From Siphlonurus alternatus (Eukaryota > Arthropoda > Insecta > Ephemeroptera > Siphlonuridae): 64,000 bases of DNA. Below, in pieces: positions 11,385-51,629 of the stretch; position 1 is the first letter of the stretch, and every line of letters begins with the position of its first letter. A program made the translations under genes and the position numbers. The notes beneath the pieces are model-generated. The model saw nothing but the letters and a program-made list of their open reading frames with translations. It searched no databases and was not told where the DNA came from. The DNA lies in contig OX463788.1 in NCBI GenBank assembly GCA_949825025.1, positions 25,128,069 through 25,192,068 on the forward strand. Reading direction: 5' to 3'.

Positions 11385-12237
11385 GGAGATAAGGGTGTTA
11401 ATCACCACTAGCGCCATCCATATGAAGTTTTTCGACCTAACCTAACATCGTCGCCCAAGCGGATTATTATGCTTATTAGATGCGAAGTTCGATTGACGAT
11501 TCACATTTCCTTTTAGTGCTAACCAACAGTTCAAGCCACCGTGAAATAAAAGATACACTCGCATACCTTATTAAATTTCCAGTCTTCTACATGCGGTCTG
11601 TTTATTCCAAGGCACAATTTTCATCACAAAAAGATTTATCGAAATCGCTAGTGTGTTCCTGTGATCGCGGCTTTGCATCACCCACTTATCTGTGCTGTAT
11701 CTAAACTTTGGCGTGTTCTAAACAAATAAAAAGCACTTTCATGTATTGCTAATATACATGGATTGAAGTTAAGAATTGCTCAACCAAGCCATTTTATTGA
11801 GAAATAGGAAATAATTAAATGTTGTGCTCACGAAGAAAAATGTCACGAACAACTCATGCAGCAGCCATTCAGCAGTGCAGCTGATGCAATAAAAGGCGGG
11901 AAGCTAGGACAAGTAGAAGGCCGGTAGAAAGATGGGTATTCTCTAGCAGGAAAGTGAACCGCCATACCACCGGGAATTCTATTGAAATCTATGATAAATT
12001 ACTATATATTTTATAAATTGATTAACAGTACAATATTGCATTAAATGCTTAAATATTCTCAGCAAATAATAAATCGTAAATTTCTTATGCCTGCAATCAA
12101 CCGTTATTGTGGAACTCCATTGTCGCGAATACCCATTCTTCTACATATTCTATAATTGCGGCTAGGCAGCCGATGTTAGGTTAGGTCGAAAAACTGCGTA
12201 TAGATGGTACTCGTAGCGGTTAACACTCTTATCTCCT
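11385..12237. mobile_element. old inverted-repeat element
   Basis: GGAGATAAGGGTGTTAA, continuing into TTTTTCGACCTAACCTAAC, is returned in inverted form at 12165-12237, with arms of about 70 bp and more. The interior (about 11460-12160) carries no recognised gene. The arms have diverged by many substitutions, so the insertion is old. Confidence 0.55.
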
Positions 12238-12894
12238 TTATTAACAGGGGCGCGTACTTCTAGAATGCTCTCCTGTCTATTTCCTCCATGATTACCACAT
12301 ATATTTACTATTAAGAACAAATACCCTTATTTAGCACAAAATTAGCTGTCTATCCGCCAGGAGCCCCGGGTCCTCACATATTTATAGGTTCATCATTAAT
12401 GATGTTAGAAAAAAAAGTTTAACACGGAAATACAGTACTGTAGTATAATAAAATATGACGTCAATTTTTTAAATGTCTTCTAGGATGTTGTATTATTTTC
12501 AATGTTGGATTTAACATGAGCAATACACAATAGAGGCATTTCCCCACTCCATTTTCATTTTTTTTTCTGGCAGTAGGTACAGTATCTGAAAGCATTTTAA
12601 TAAATATCAGCCAATGTAAAGGTGGCCAGCTGTCATTCCAGCTATTCCATTGGTTGATATCCTGGCACCATCTAGTCTATATGGAAAATGTCTGTTATAG
12701 TGGTAAACAAAGATCTATTAAACGGTTACAGTAATAACTCGTTACTACACAACTTGTTGTTAGGTACTGTAAAACTCGATTTTGAGTACAGGAGATTACA
12801 GTCCCATAAAAATAATTAGCATTGCACGTATAGGAAAAACTCTATATATATATAACTTATGTATGTATATAGAACTTGATGAAAGGTAAACCTA
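12238..12894. other. intergenic, nothing recognised
   Basis: AT-rich sequence with short homopolymers and one TGACGTCA at about 12457. No frame with recognisable similarity. Confidence 0.4.
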
Positions 12895-13214
12895 ATGGAC
12901 AATTTGCATGACATTTTTTTTATTGCAGAAATGGATAGAGGGTGCAAAGTTATGCTACTCTGAATTTTTTCAGATTTTTTAGAGACCGTGAACTATTTTT
13001 AAAAAATTATGGAAAGTCGATTTTATGACGTCACGAGGAGTCTGTCCTTATGAAAAGGATACGCGCTAAACGCCCGTGACGTCATAAAACTGACTTTCAA
13101 TAATTTTTTAAAAATAGTTCCCGCTCTCAAAAAAATCTGAAAATATTCAGAGTAGCATAATTTGGTACCCTCTATCCATTTCTGTAATAAAAAAATGTCA
13201 TGCAAATTGTCCAT
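12895..13214. mobile_element. long-hairpin MITE (TTATTGCAG family), copy 1
   Basis: ATGGACAATTTGCATGACAT at the left is inverted at the right. Arms of about 140 bp carry TTGCAGAAATGGATAGAGGG and a T-rich segment. The centre holds two TGACGTCA octamers facing each other. Relatives are at 21093, 44221, 50264 and 63700. Confidence 0.8.
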
Positions 13215-14322
13215 TTTCTGGGTCCCTTGACTTTACGTAATAACAAGCTACTGTATACTGTAATTATGCATAACAGCTATGTATGTACTGCATTGACTAG
13301 CTTGGTAACAGCTTGTGTTAAAGATAAACCAAATTTCCTGTTTTTTACATATGTTGTAGTCCTCACCCACGTAATGAAGAAGTGGATATTCATTTGGCTG
13401 AAATTCGAAAAACAAGAATTTTGAAATTTCAAAAATTTCAGGACCCTGTCAGAAAAAAAAAAAAAAAAAAAATCTATTTAATATAGCGGCAAACAGCAAA
13501 TGGGTGGTATTAACAGTTAAATTGTTGAACTTTTGACTTATATGACCATGACCGTGAACAATTTTCAAGTTAAACGGTAAAAAACTTCAAAATTGATTTA
13601 AAAAAAAAAAAAAAAAAAAGATAAGCAAGGAAAATTGCAATAAAATTGGTAATAGTAATATAGTATCGGTATAGATATATCAGAAAAGTTTGGAGGAACT
13701 TTTTGTTCAAGAGCTAGATTTTTTTTCCGTTGATACGCATTGTTTTTCAGTAGATGTGCAAATGCACATTGAAAGCAGTTTATAGTCACTTTGGCAGCTT
13801 TGAGTCATTTGCTGTAAGGCAGTTTGAGCAACTGCAGTTAATCAAAATTACTGCGGCAGCTGCTGTTGTCAGCAGTTACCCCTTTTCCAAACCTTTTAAG
13901 CCGATCTAGCGACAATGCATATCAACCAAACACCTGGTGATATTTTATTTTGTGGCCAATAAAGGCAATGAAGTACGAATAAAAGCTTGGCAGATGCTAG
14001 TTGAGTTCAAAAAATAGTTTACGGCTGTATATTCCACTGTCCGAGTGATTGACCAAATTAGAATGTTGTGTACAACCTATATGCCCCACTTAGAAATGGT
14101 ACTAGAGGGCCTGGCATGCAGACTAGGTATTAGGAGCCCCATAGAGCACTGTGAAGTCAGTGAGTGTGAACAATGTTGAAAAGCAAGTTCCGTCGTTGGT
14201 AATCAACCACCAATTTTACAAAAATAAGTCAGGAGTTTATGGTTAAGATTAAAAAAAGAAATGTATCTAAACACTAATAATTGTAGAACTGGATTGTCAT
14301 TCAAATTTGTGTTCTTGTTTCA
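13215..14322. other. region upstream of the first DSTYK coding exon
   Basis: Contains poly-A runs and a dispersed repeat at about 14085-14215, of which an inverted relative lies at about 20805-20900. A good splice acceptor (TTCTTGTTTCAG, ending 14322) implies that the first coding exon begins with 5' UTR and that a non-coding leader exon lies upstream. I could not place that leader. Confidence 0.45.
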
Positions 14323-14404
14323 GATTCTTTGGTTGAGAAATTATTGTTGTTAATAACCAGGTCTATTCTCACTTGTAATAATCCTCGGACTGAATGAAAC
14401 TTTC

Positions 14405-42040
<27,636 letters not shown>

Positions 42041-42787
42041 ATCTAGTCTACAGCTCTCATCAATTTGTTTTCACTCATTTAACCTCACTAGGCACTAGCA
42101 TCAGCTTGAATTATTACTTGGATTAAATTTACTTTTAAATTAAGTTTTATTTTTAAAATAGAACTACCGAAACAGAAGAATACCTATACATTATTATGCA
42201 ATTAAATGGCATCATTCTTATTTATGTTATTACTGTATTATTATTATTTATTTATTTATTTTTTTTTTTTTTTTAATCTGTAACTGGGAAGCCTGTAGGG
42301 ACATAGAAAAATGTTAAATATGTTACGACTATATCTTAAAAACTCAAACTCTCTACACTTTTTGTTTTTAGATAAGAAATTTTGAAATCCTTCCAGAGCT
42401 GAATTCCTTGACCTTATGAATAGAATCATTTTGTAAAATCGATTTAAAGAGGAGTCAGTGAGTTGAGTGCGCAGTGCATGACGAGAATGACGTCACGCAC
42501 TATATGTGTGCATACGAAAAAGTTACGTCGGCTCCTCAAAAACTGCGCAGTAGAAATTTATGCAAGTTGCGCAATACGAGCATCTGCTGAAGTTATATAG
42601 TGTTGTTGATCCCGTTGATCCAGTCAGCTGTTAACCCGTAGACCGCAACATTTGAAATGAAAATTTGCCTCGGATTTTGGTATTGTATCAGAATTTTCTC
42701 AAAATTTTTATGAAGGGCTAATAAAGGTTATGACACTTTCTGATTCACCATAATATGTTCTATCTTAGAATATTTTTTAAACACATT

Positions 42788-43012
42788 TTACGGGAGATTG
42801 CGAAAGAAATTAAAGTTCGAATAAAAAAGAAGCCACGTTTTTCGAGCGTTAGCATGGAGTAGATGGACGAAGTCATTGACTTTTAGACCCAAATGCTCAG
42901 AATTTTTACGAAGGACGGTCTCAACTGATTTCAGATGCTTATTTATGGTGCTCCAAAGTAACTTTTTACATGCAAGAGAATGAGCTTTACCATCGGTCAA
43001 TTTTTCGCTCAC
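42788..43012 (-). other. unrecognised open frame, possible relic
   Basis: A 74-codon frame with protein-like composition (KLLWSTINKHLKSVETVLRK) but no recognised family and no ATG at its start. Just upstream on its strand is the sequence TTAAAGTAGAGTGAGCG, identical to the end of the TTAA element at 49320, so this may be a coding remnant inside a related transposon. Confidence 0.25.
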
Positions 43013-43021
43013 TCTACTTTA

Positions 43022-44220
43022 ATCAATTTAAATAATTGAAGATGTAAGGAAAATTTTGCTAGTATTTACAAACATTATTCATGTATTCAGCCTCTGTGCC
43101 AAAAGCTGAAAGCTGCAGCTACTGTGCTTTATGTTATCAGTAAAATGCAGATGAGGTATCTTCATAACAGTTAAATGACACAAGTTAAACAATAAATAAC
43201 TGCTGGAATTGAATTCTGATGTTTATTCTTACGGAGTTCAATTTATGATTAATTGCTTATAATTTATATTCTTGAAGAATTTGAACTCCCAAGTTCATTA
43301 TTACTTGTGTTTTGTGAATCTCTAGAAAAAAACTAAAGTGGGGGGGGGGGGGGGGGAAATCTCGTGTTTTAAATTCTTAAGCTACTTAATACATAATTAT
43401 ACAAAAACCATCATATTTTCATCTGGATTCATGATCTCATTTGCAACATTGATAGTGAAAAAATTATTTTCTTTGATGTTAAATCAGATTATCTGATTGA
43501 ATACATTATTTACTGTACATAGATTTTCAAAACTGTTCATTATAAAATAGAACTCTTTAGGAGAACAAAAGTTCATGAAAAATTACCCAGATTGGATTAA
43601 AAATAGTTAGCATAGCATGGATTCGGAGATGTAGCATAGACATAAATAGAAGTGCTATTTTTATAATTGCAACTTGTGAAGACAATTTACAAAATATAAT
43701 CTAATATCCTAATGTTTATTAAAGTTAAGCTGGAGGCAATGAAATGCTTTTATAAATATGTTCTCTTGTAATGATTTGTAAATGTATCTTTGTAATTTTT
43801 TTTTATTATTATTTATTTATTATATTTGAGCAGCAACACTGAATTTGAAGCTAGAGAAAAAAAATATTAAGAGAACATTTATTTTTACATTTATTATTAA
43901 TCAATCAATGCTAGAAAATAGAACTGCTAGACCATACAGGTATTGCAAATTGATGTCAATTGATCCTGTTTGTACACTCATATACATGTATTATATAAAA
44001 ATAGAAATGATACTCCTATGTTAACCAAAAGTGGTCATTTGAGTAAACTTAAATAAAGTGGTCATTGAATATGGTTGTCCTGGTTCAGTGTTGATTTGAC
44101 ATCACATATGACCCTCCCACCTCCTTAAACGATTGTATTTGAGGACAAAGAAAGAAGTTTGTGAAGTCAAATCAAACCAACCCTGGAAGATTATATATAA
44201 ACGGTGTATAAAGACACATA
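43022..44220. other. intergenic, nothing recognised
   Basis: AT-rich, with a poly-G run at about 43340-43356. Part may be DSTYK 3' UTR, but no polyadenylation site can be assigned with confidence. Confidence 0.4.
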
Positions 44221-44565
44221 ATGGACAACATATATGTATGAAAAAATTTTATTGCAGAAATGAATAGAGGGTACCAAATTAGGCTACTCTAAATTTTTTC
44301 AGATTTTTTTGAGACCATGAACTATATTTTTAAATAATTATTAAAAGTCCTGTGATTTCAGTTGGCTCCCCTGAATCCTTAATAAAAAGGATAGAGACTG
44401 GATGCCTATTGACGCCTCCAGGGGGCGTGGCCGTACTTTCAATAATTATTTAAAAATAGTTCTGGGTCTCAAAAAAATCTGAAAAAATTCAGAGTAGCAT
44501 AATTTGGTACCCTCTATTCATTTCTGCAAGATTTTTTTTTTTAAAGTTTCATGTATGTTGTCCAT
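44221..44565. mobile_element. long-hairpin MITE (TTATTGCAG family), copy 3
   Basis: ATGGACAACAT is inverted at the right as ATGTTGTCCAT, flanked by TA on both sides. The arms carry TTATTGCAGAAATGAATAGA. The centre has GGCGCCTCC-like sequence shared with the copy at 63700. Confidence 0.82.
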
Positions 44566-45788
44566 TAAAAAGAAAAAAAAACTGTGAGTATCGCCAGTTC
44601 TTCAGGTTCTTCGTCAGAAGTTAATACCTTCCCTGGTGTCAATCAAATAAATATAAAATTTCAGCCTTTGATAATCAATCATCAAATTGCAACATTTTTA
44701 ATAATGGTACAGTACATAAACAATGTGATTTCCAAATGAATTAGTAATGATTTTGTGTGTGTTTGTGCATGATACATAATTATATATTAGCTCAGCATTT
44801 AATTAATGTATGTTGTAATTCAAATTTTGCGGCATGTATTAGAAAATATTTTTATTATACCACTGAATTCATGAATTCATCTAAGATTTGATAAGGCAGT
44901 TGTAATGTTGTATTAAAGCTCTTTCTTTTTCCATGGCACAGGTTTAATATATTATTCTTATCTTCCATGACCTGGCCTTTACTTAATGTTGCATTAAATA
45001 CAATTTCTATATTAAATTTCTGTTAATTTGTATTATTAACATATCCCAAAATCAGCATAGTTTATTCAGTATATATATCGAGATTTCAGCAACTTTTAAT
45101 CCTTCCAACAAGAACCAAACTTGAACAATTGCTGGATCCTTAAAGAGGCAACACGAACTCATACATAACTCTGTGTTTACCTTTAATGATATCTATTTTA
45201 TTTAACATTAATTTGTTGATGTTCCAGCATATAAATGACACTCTCAGTAAATACAATTAACTATCTTGGTCCAGAGTGTTGAGACTTTAATTAGGCCAAA
45301 ATACTCTGTCAATAGTCTCCAGTTTTGCATGGTCTGATACATTTTTGACTTTTGTGTTTCTGGGTAATTAAGTTTGCTCATAGGGAAATTAATGAATTTT
45401 TCCAATTTATGTCTGTACGTAATATTTCTTCTTGTACAAAAAGACAAAGATGTATAACTATGTATTTATTATTCTCAGTTGATATGTTTCATTCCTATAT
45501 AATATATTTATACACATATATGCAAACATTTGATTTCATCTGTTTATTAACACAATAAAAAATAAACTAAAAACAGTAAAAATTTTTATTCCTTTTATGT
45601 TACATTATTATAAATTTATAGACCTCATGCACTTTTCTTTTGTGTATTGAAGTCATGCAGACGGCCATATAGATATATCTGGTGGATTTTACCCATTTAA
45701 TTCTAAAAGTGTTAAGACTCGTTCACAGACTTCAAAACTGCTACGGCCATAGCAAAATGAAGATCCCCTTGATTTTCTTACTGAGCTA
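44566..45788. other. intergenic, nothing recognised
   Basis: AT-rich, with only short incidental frames. A stretch near 45735-45785 (ACTGCTACGGCCATAGC) is a weak relic of the MITE at 62182. Confidence 0.4.
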
Positions 45789-45894
45789 TTAAGGGTAATT
45801 AAGATAACACGAAACATTGATTGTTGTACTCCCATTTGATTAACATGCAACCTGATAATAATTCCGATTTTTTTTTTTTTTTTTTTAGAGACAG

Positions 45895-46249
45895 TTAAGA
45901 TAACGTAACGCCACCAATGTTAAAAAAAATCCCTCACACAAAAATTCTGAAAAAAATTTAAAATGTTCTCCTCTACACCCCCTATCAGTAGCTAAAAATA
46001 TCAGGTATACAAATTCGATCTAGTTTTTGAGTTATAAATTTTTAAAGTTGACTACTTTTACATGGAGAAATGAAACTTCCATGTTAAATTAGTCAACTTT
46101 AAAAATTTATAACTCAAAAACTAGATCGAATTTGTATACCTGATATTTTAGCTACTGATAGGGGGTGTAGAGGAAAACATTTTAAATTTTTTTCAGAATT
46201 TTTGTGTGAGGGATTTTTTTTAACATTGGTGGTGTTACCTTATCCTTAA
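45895..46249. mobile_element. nested TTAA MITE 1 (GGTAACGCC family)
   Basis: TTAAGATAACGTAACGCCAC at the left and GGTGTTACCTTATCCTTAA at the right. The palindromic arms match 17737-18138. The right TTAA (46246-46249) is shared with the next element. Confidence 0.85.
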
Positions 46250-46571
46250 AGGTATACAGGCCTCAAATTACAAATTAGACAGACATTAAGTGTTGCTCAA
46301 GTTTATAATCTACATTCGTATTATTTTTACCTGCGCGCGGTGCGTCTGTGCGAAGTCGCGCTGTAAAGAAAGTCCTTGCTGACGTCACAACTCACAGCTA
46401 GCACCGATTAGCATTGAGTTGTGACGTCATCAAGGACTAAATTTCTTACTTTGAACTGCGACTTCGCACGGATGCATCACGCGTGGAAAAAAATGATGCG
46501 AAAGTTGATTATATACTCTAAACCCACTTGGTGACTGTCTAATTTGTATTTTGAGGCCTGAATGCCTTTAA
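46246..46571. mobile_element. nested TTAA MITE 2 (different family)
   Basis: TTAAAGGTATACAGGCCTCA and GAGGCCTGAATGCCTTTAA bound arms with CGAAGTCGC/GCGACTTCG. Two TGACGTCA octamers face each other at the centre. It shares its boundary TTAAs with both neighbours. Confidence 0.85.
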
Positions 46572-46922
46572 GGGTAAGGTAACGCCACCAATGTTAAAAA
46601 AAATCCCTCTCACAAAAATTCTGAAAAAAATTTAAAATGTCCTCTTCTACACCCACTATCAGTAGCTAAAATATCAGGTATACAAATACGATCTAGTTTT
46701 TGAGTTATGAATTTTTAAAGTTGACCAATTTAACATGGGAGTTTCATTTCTCCATGTTAAAGTAGTCAACTTTAAAAATTTATAACTCAAAAACTAGATC
46801 GTATTTGTATACCTGATATTTTAGGTACTGATAGGGGGTATAGAGGAGAACATTTTAAATTTTTTTCAGAATTTTTGTGAGAGGGATTTTTTTTAACATT
46901 GGTGGCGTTACCTTACCCTTAA
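46568..46922. mobile_element. nested TTAA MITE 3 (GGTAACGCC family)
   Basis: TTAAGGGTAAGGTAACGCCA and its inverted complement bound a near-perfect palindrome, very similar to the element at 46985. Confidence 0.9.
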
Positions 46923-46984
46923 GCACCAAAAAAAAACAATGTAGAAAAAATTTCAAAACTATCGCTCGATCCACTTTTTTTGCA

Positions 46985-47339
46985 TTAAGGGTAAGGTAAC
47001 GCCACCAATGTTAAAAAAAATCCCTCTCACAAAAATTCTGAAAAAAATTTAAAATGTTCTCCTCTATACCCCCTATCAGTAGCTAAAATATCAGGTATAC
47101 AAATACGATCTAGTTTTTGAGTTATGAATTTTTAAAGTTGACCAATTTAACATGGGAGTTTCATTTCTCCATGTTAAAGTAGTCAACTTTAAAATTTTAT
47201 AACTCAAAAACTAGACCGTATTTGTATACCTGATATTTTAGGTACTGATAGGGGGTATAGAGGAGAACATTTTAAATTTTTTTCAGAATTTTTGTGAGAG
47301 GGATTTTTTTTAACATTGGTGGCGTTACCTTACCCTTAA
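46985..47339. mobile_element. nested TTAA MITE 4 (GGTAACGCC family)
   Basis: The same termini as MITE 3 and almost the same sequence. Comparison with 25689-26080 shows the empty site as a single TTAA in AAATTAATTT context. Confidence 0.9.
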
Positions 47340-47613
47340 TTTATTAGTTTAGGTCTCCATACATGGGAATAAAAGCCCTATACTGGAAATTTAAAAAAAT
47401 CGGATTGACCGATTGTTTTGAAATTTTTCTACATTATATTTTGGTGCTAAAACCTGTCTCTAAAAAAAAATTCGGAATTACTATGAGGTTACTAAGGTTT
47501 ACATGTTAATCAAATGGGACTACAAAACAATCAATGTTTTGTTTTATCTTACCCTTTTATGAGTGCTGCCGCATTCTATATGTATATGGCATAAATGCTG
47601 TAGCACTTTCCGA

Positions 47614-47614
<1 letters not shown>

Positions 47615-47679
<65 letters not shown>
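47615..47679 (+). repeat. (TA)n microsatellite
   Basis: A pure TA run of about 32 units. Confidence 0.97.
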
Positions 47680-47681
<2 letters not shown>

Positions 47682-48699
47682 ACACAGCTTCATGCATTAA
47701 TTGTTTTGATATATCAGCTATATAGAGCTGCATCCTGGCTTAAGTGCTAATTATTATATATAGTGATCGATCGATGCTGTAGAGTCATATTAATTATACT
47801 GCATGACAACCGAGGAATATATAATTTATTTATTTATTTCACATTAGATATCAGTTGATACATTGTGACTACATACTAAACAAAATTAAATTAAGTTATG
47901 TATTGTATCTTAAAAGTGCCATATCTTTTGCATGATGGTTTTTATATATAATATATGGTCAGTATGATACTCATTTTATAGTTCAGAGAGTATCAGATAT
48001 ACATTTATTTAAAAGTTGCATGAGTATCTAATCACTGATCACATTGCAGTTTTTAAAGTTGAGTTTTATATATAGAGGGGATTGCGCTGATGTCACGAGA
48101 GCCAGAATGCACGGACTAGCATATAAACAAAGTGTACAATAATTTTTTACTTAACTTAATAAAATAAATCAAGTTTAAATACTTCAATAATACCCCACAC
48201 TAAAATATAGCTGACTTTGGTTGCTTTTTCTCTAGAATTTTAACTCATTCAAACTCTGAGCAGAATATTCTCCAAGCTTGATTTTTATGCATAACATATT
48301 CAAATTCATTATAACTAAAACAGTTGGAGGACAATTTTTTAACTCTCTACAACTTGAATCGTACAACTCATTACAATGCACTGTATCTCAGATTAACGAA
48401 AATAAAAATAACTCATTGTAACCAATTATAAATGTACTTTCCCACAATGGAAATTAACATAATATATCCCATATTAACTTTAAAGCATCCAACATAATTA
48501 AACTTTGACAAACAAAGCATTTTTCTAACTTACAGCAACTCGATTCAATAGAAAAATGGCATTTAAAAATCAATTCAAAGCAACTTCAATTAACTTAACT
48601 TCTGAGTCCTCTTCTTCAAAGGATTTTATCTTCTTCTAACTGCAGATTTAAATTTAAAAACGATATAACCCAATGCATGTCAACTAAAGTGTTGAATAG
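47680..48699. other. intergenic, AT-rich, CAACT-rich second half
   Basis: No gene was recognised. From about 48240 the sequence is enriched in AACTCA and CAACT words that lead into the tandem array at 48700. Confidence 0.4.
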
Positions 48700-49210
48700 A
48701 GAAATGCAATGTTATATAACAAAATTCAACAAAGGTAGGGCCATATTTGTCTCAACAAAAGGCAACACTCTTGCAACAAAACTCAACTATAAATTGTAGC
48801 AATAGGAGACCATGTCATTGCCAACAAAAAACAACCCTTTTACAACAACACTTAACTAAAAACTCACCAAAGCCACAGCAATGATGAGATCTATTAATTC
48901 CAACAAAAAGCAACTCTTTTGCAACAACACTCAACTAAAAAATCGCCAAAACCACAGCAATGATGGATTATTTTAGTTACAACAAAAAGCAACTCTTTTG
49001 CAACAACACTCAACTAAAAATTCGCCAAAACCACAGCAATGATGGATTATTTTAGTTACAACAAAAAGCAACTCTTTTGCAACAACACTCAACTAAAAAT
49101 TTGCTAAAACCACAGCAATGATGGACTGGTTTACTTCCAACATAAAAAACTCTTTTGCATCAATACTCAACTAAAAATTCGCCCCAACCACAGCAATGAT
49201 CGATGGGTTG
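48700..49210 (+). repeat. tandem repeat, period about 79 bp, CAACAA-rich
   Basis: Units contain CTTTTGCAACAACACTCAAC and CCACAGCAATGATGG, repeating near 48912, 48991 and 49070, with more diverged units on each side. Word content resembles the inverted form of the array at 56572. Confidence 0.85.
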
Positions 49211-49319
49211 TTTTTATATTACAGTTCCAGCTAAAAGAAACCCTTATGAAAAAAAAAACTTTACAAGAAATTTAGCAATGAGAATGAGAGAGACAATTTA
49301 CTCCTTTAAATTGTGGTAA

Positions 49320-49999
49320 TTAAAGTAGAGTGAGCGATTTAATTTTTTGGAATATTTTATTTTCTTAAAATAGTTTAACCTGCCTTCTATTGAGAAATGA
49401 AAACCAAAAAATTCCATCTCAAAAAGCTTCACCACAAAAAATTCCCAAAGTTGGTGTTTCGGAGGCCTTAAATAACATGCATCCTTATGGAACAGAAAAC
49501 AGCGTTTTACTCCAACTTCGTCTGAACTATGGAACCAATTAAAAAATACGTACGTAATCTATGATGAATTCTTTAATGGATTTCCATGTAAAAAAAAAAT
49601 TTTACATTGCCGTTTTTCCGAAACAAAATATTGAAATTTTTGCGGGTTAATTCCCATAAAGATTTTCAAGATTTTTTCCTGAAAAACCACTCCGAATTTT
49701 TTTTTTTTTTATTTGCATGAAAATCCATTAAAGAATTCATCATAGATTACGTACGTATTTTTTAATTGGTACCATAGTTCAGACGAAGTTGGAGTAAAAA
49801 GCGGCTTTCTGTTCCATAAGGATGCATGTTAAAGGCCTCCGAAACACCAACTTTGGGATTTTTTTGTGGTGAAGCTATTTGAGATGGAATTTTTTGGTTT
49901 TCATTTCTCAACAGAGGACAAGTTAAACTATAGTTTAACTTGTCCTCTGTTGAGAAAAATAAAATATTCAGAAAAATGAAATCGCTCACTCTACTTTAA
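49320..49999. mobile_element. TTAA-flanked palindromic element (AGTAGAGTGAGCG family), 680 bp
   Basis: TTAAAGTAGAGTGAGCGATT is inverted at the right end. The arms contain CCCAAAGTTGGTGTTTCGG and AAAAAATACGTACGTAATC. Half of this arm is embedded in the hAT elements at 23645 and 60134, so a chimeric origin of those elements is likely. Confidence 0.85.
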
Positions 50000-50263
50000 T
50001 AACTGTTTAAATTCACTATATATAATAGATATGGAACAATTTGCAAATAATTAAGATATGCTAAAAATAAAAAATATATAATATATATTTTATATGCAAC
50101 GGCAGAGAGATGGGAAAAAAAAATAGTGTTTTATACATATACCCAGGGACCGCATGGGTATCCCCGCGACACAGCCGAGCGAACGCTCCGCGAGAAATGC
50201 CCCGTGAATATCTGGAATTGCTTTACGTAGGATGTAGGAGAGACATATAGGAGACAAAATCAC
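50000..50263. other. intergenic, nothing recognised
   Basis: AT-rich with a short GC-rich patch (CGACACAGCCGAGCG). No gene was seen. Confidence 0.35.
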
Positions 50264-50543
50264 AATGGAGTATCGACCTCAATTTTTTTATTGCAGAGAG
50301 GGTTCCCTGATTTTTTACAGACCGGGAACTATTTTTAAAAAATTATTGAAAGTCCTTTTCGTGACGTCACGAGACGCCGCTCCTTAAAAAAAAATAGGAC
50401 TTGCCACCTCGTGACGTCAAAAAAAGGACATTCAATAATTTTTAAAAAATAGTTCCTGCGGTCTCTAGAAAATCTGAAAAAAATCAGAGTAGCAACCCTC
50501 TATCCATTTCTCCAATAAAAAAAATTGAGGTCGATACTCCATT
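50264..50543. mobile_element. long-hairpin MITE (TTATTGCAG family), copy 4
   Basis: AATGGAGTATCGACCTCAAT is inverted at the right. The left arm has lost the AAATGGATAGA part that the right arm keeps. The central region has paired TGACGTCA. Confidence 0.8.
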
Positions 50544-51000
50544 TTATTGAACTTTTATATCAAATGTCCCTTACGTGTCTTGCAGGGATACATTAGGGAG
50601 TATCCCATGTATGCCCCGCAGGTGCACTCATGGGACATAAGTATTTTTTTTTTAATATGGTTAAATTATGTTATTTTAAAACATTTAATTTAATCCTAAA
50701 TAAAAATAAATTAATTTGTTAAATATCATTGAATATCCCGCATGCAGGTGTCTCTGGAGGACACACACACGGGGCATTGTCGGAAATTGTAAATATTTAT
50801 ATGTCATCATATATATATATATATTGATTAAGCATGAGTCTATTGACTTTTTGAGCACAATTGAGGTTAATTTTTATTATAATTATCCCGATAATCCGAA
50901 TGTCCTGTAACTGCACCTGGGGGTTAATTATTCATGGGACATAAAATTTCTTCTCATGAAATGATATATATTTTAAGCTACTAAAGATATTCTTTTAATA
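50544..51000. other. intergenic up to the gap, nothing recognised
   Basis: AT-rich sequence with a short CA run and a short TA run. Two separated CATGGGACATAA words suggest an old repeat. Confidence 0.35.
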
Positions 51001-51200
51001 NNNNNNNNNNNNNNNNNNNNNNNNNNNNNNNNNNNNNNNNNNNNNNNNNNNNNNNNNNNNNNNNNNNNNNNNNNNNNNNNNNNNNNNNNNNNNNNNNNNN
51101 NNNNNNNNNNNNNNNNNNNNNNNNNNNNNNNNNNNNNNNNNNNNNNNNNNNNNNNNNNNNNNNNNNNNNNNNNNNNNNNNNNNNNNNNNNNNNNNNNNNN
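51001..51200. other. assembly gap, 200 N
   Basis: An unbroken run of N. The exact round length suggests a placeholder, so the true distance across it is unknown. Any frame across it is meaningless. Confidence 1.
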
Positions 51201-51629
51201 GTTTAAGCGTGTGCTTATGGGATTAGAGTAATTAAAATATGGAATTAATTTATGCATGCTATTCTTGGGTGGGATCTATCATATATATAATTTTATGAGG
51301 TGATCGATCGAGTCCCATGATGTATAATATATATTTAAACAATAAAGTGCACTAAATTAACTCTTATTAAACAATTATAATAAACTTTTTCCACCATAAA
51401 ACACTATGAATATCACTTGAAAGGTGAAATGATTTCATTTCGTTTAAATTATGCAATTATGCAATTAAAGAATTAAACTATTTTCTGACATAACTTTTTC
51501 AAACATTCCGTGCGCCTTGTAAAAAATATTTCTTATCGTTTCTGATTGGACAAGTTCAAAATTGTAAGCCAATCAAAATTTAGCACCGACCGTTGATCGA
51601 TAACGATCGATAATCGATATGATTTTTTT

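Larger units (their letters stand above)
45789..47559. mobile_element. TTAA palindromic MITE (GGGTAAGATAAC family) broken by four nested MITEs
   Basis: Outer parts are 45789-45894, 46923-46984 and 47340-47559. Together they reproduce the element at 25689-26080 (CCCATTTGATTAACATG at both ends). The right terminal TTAA is mutated. The nested elements are annotated separately. Confidence 0.82.
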
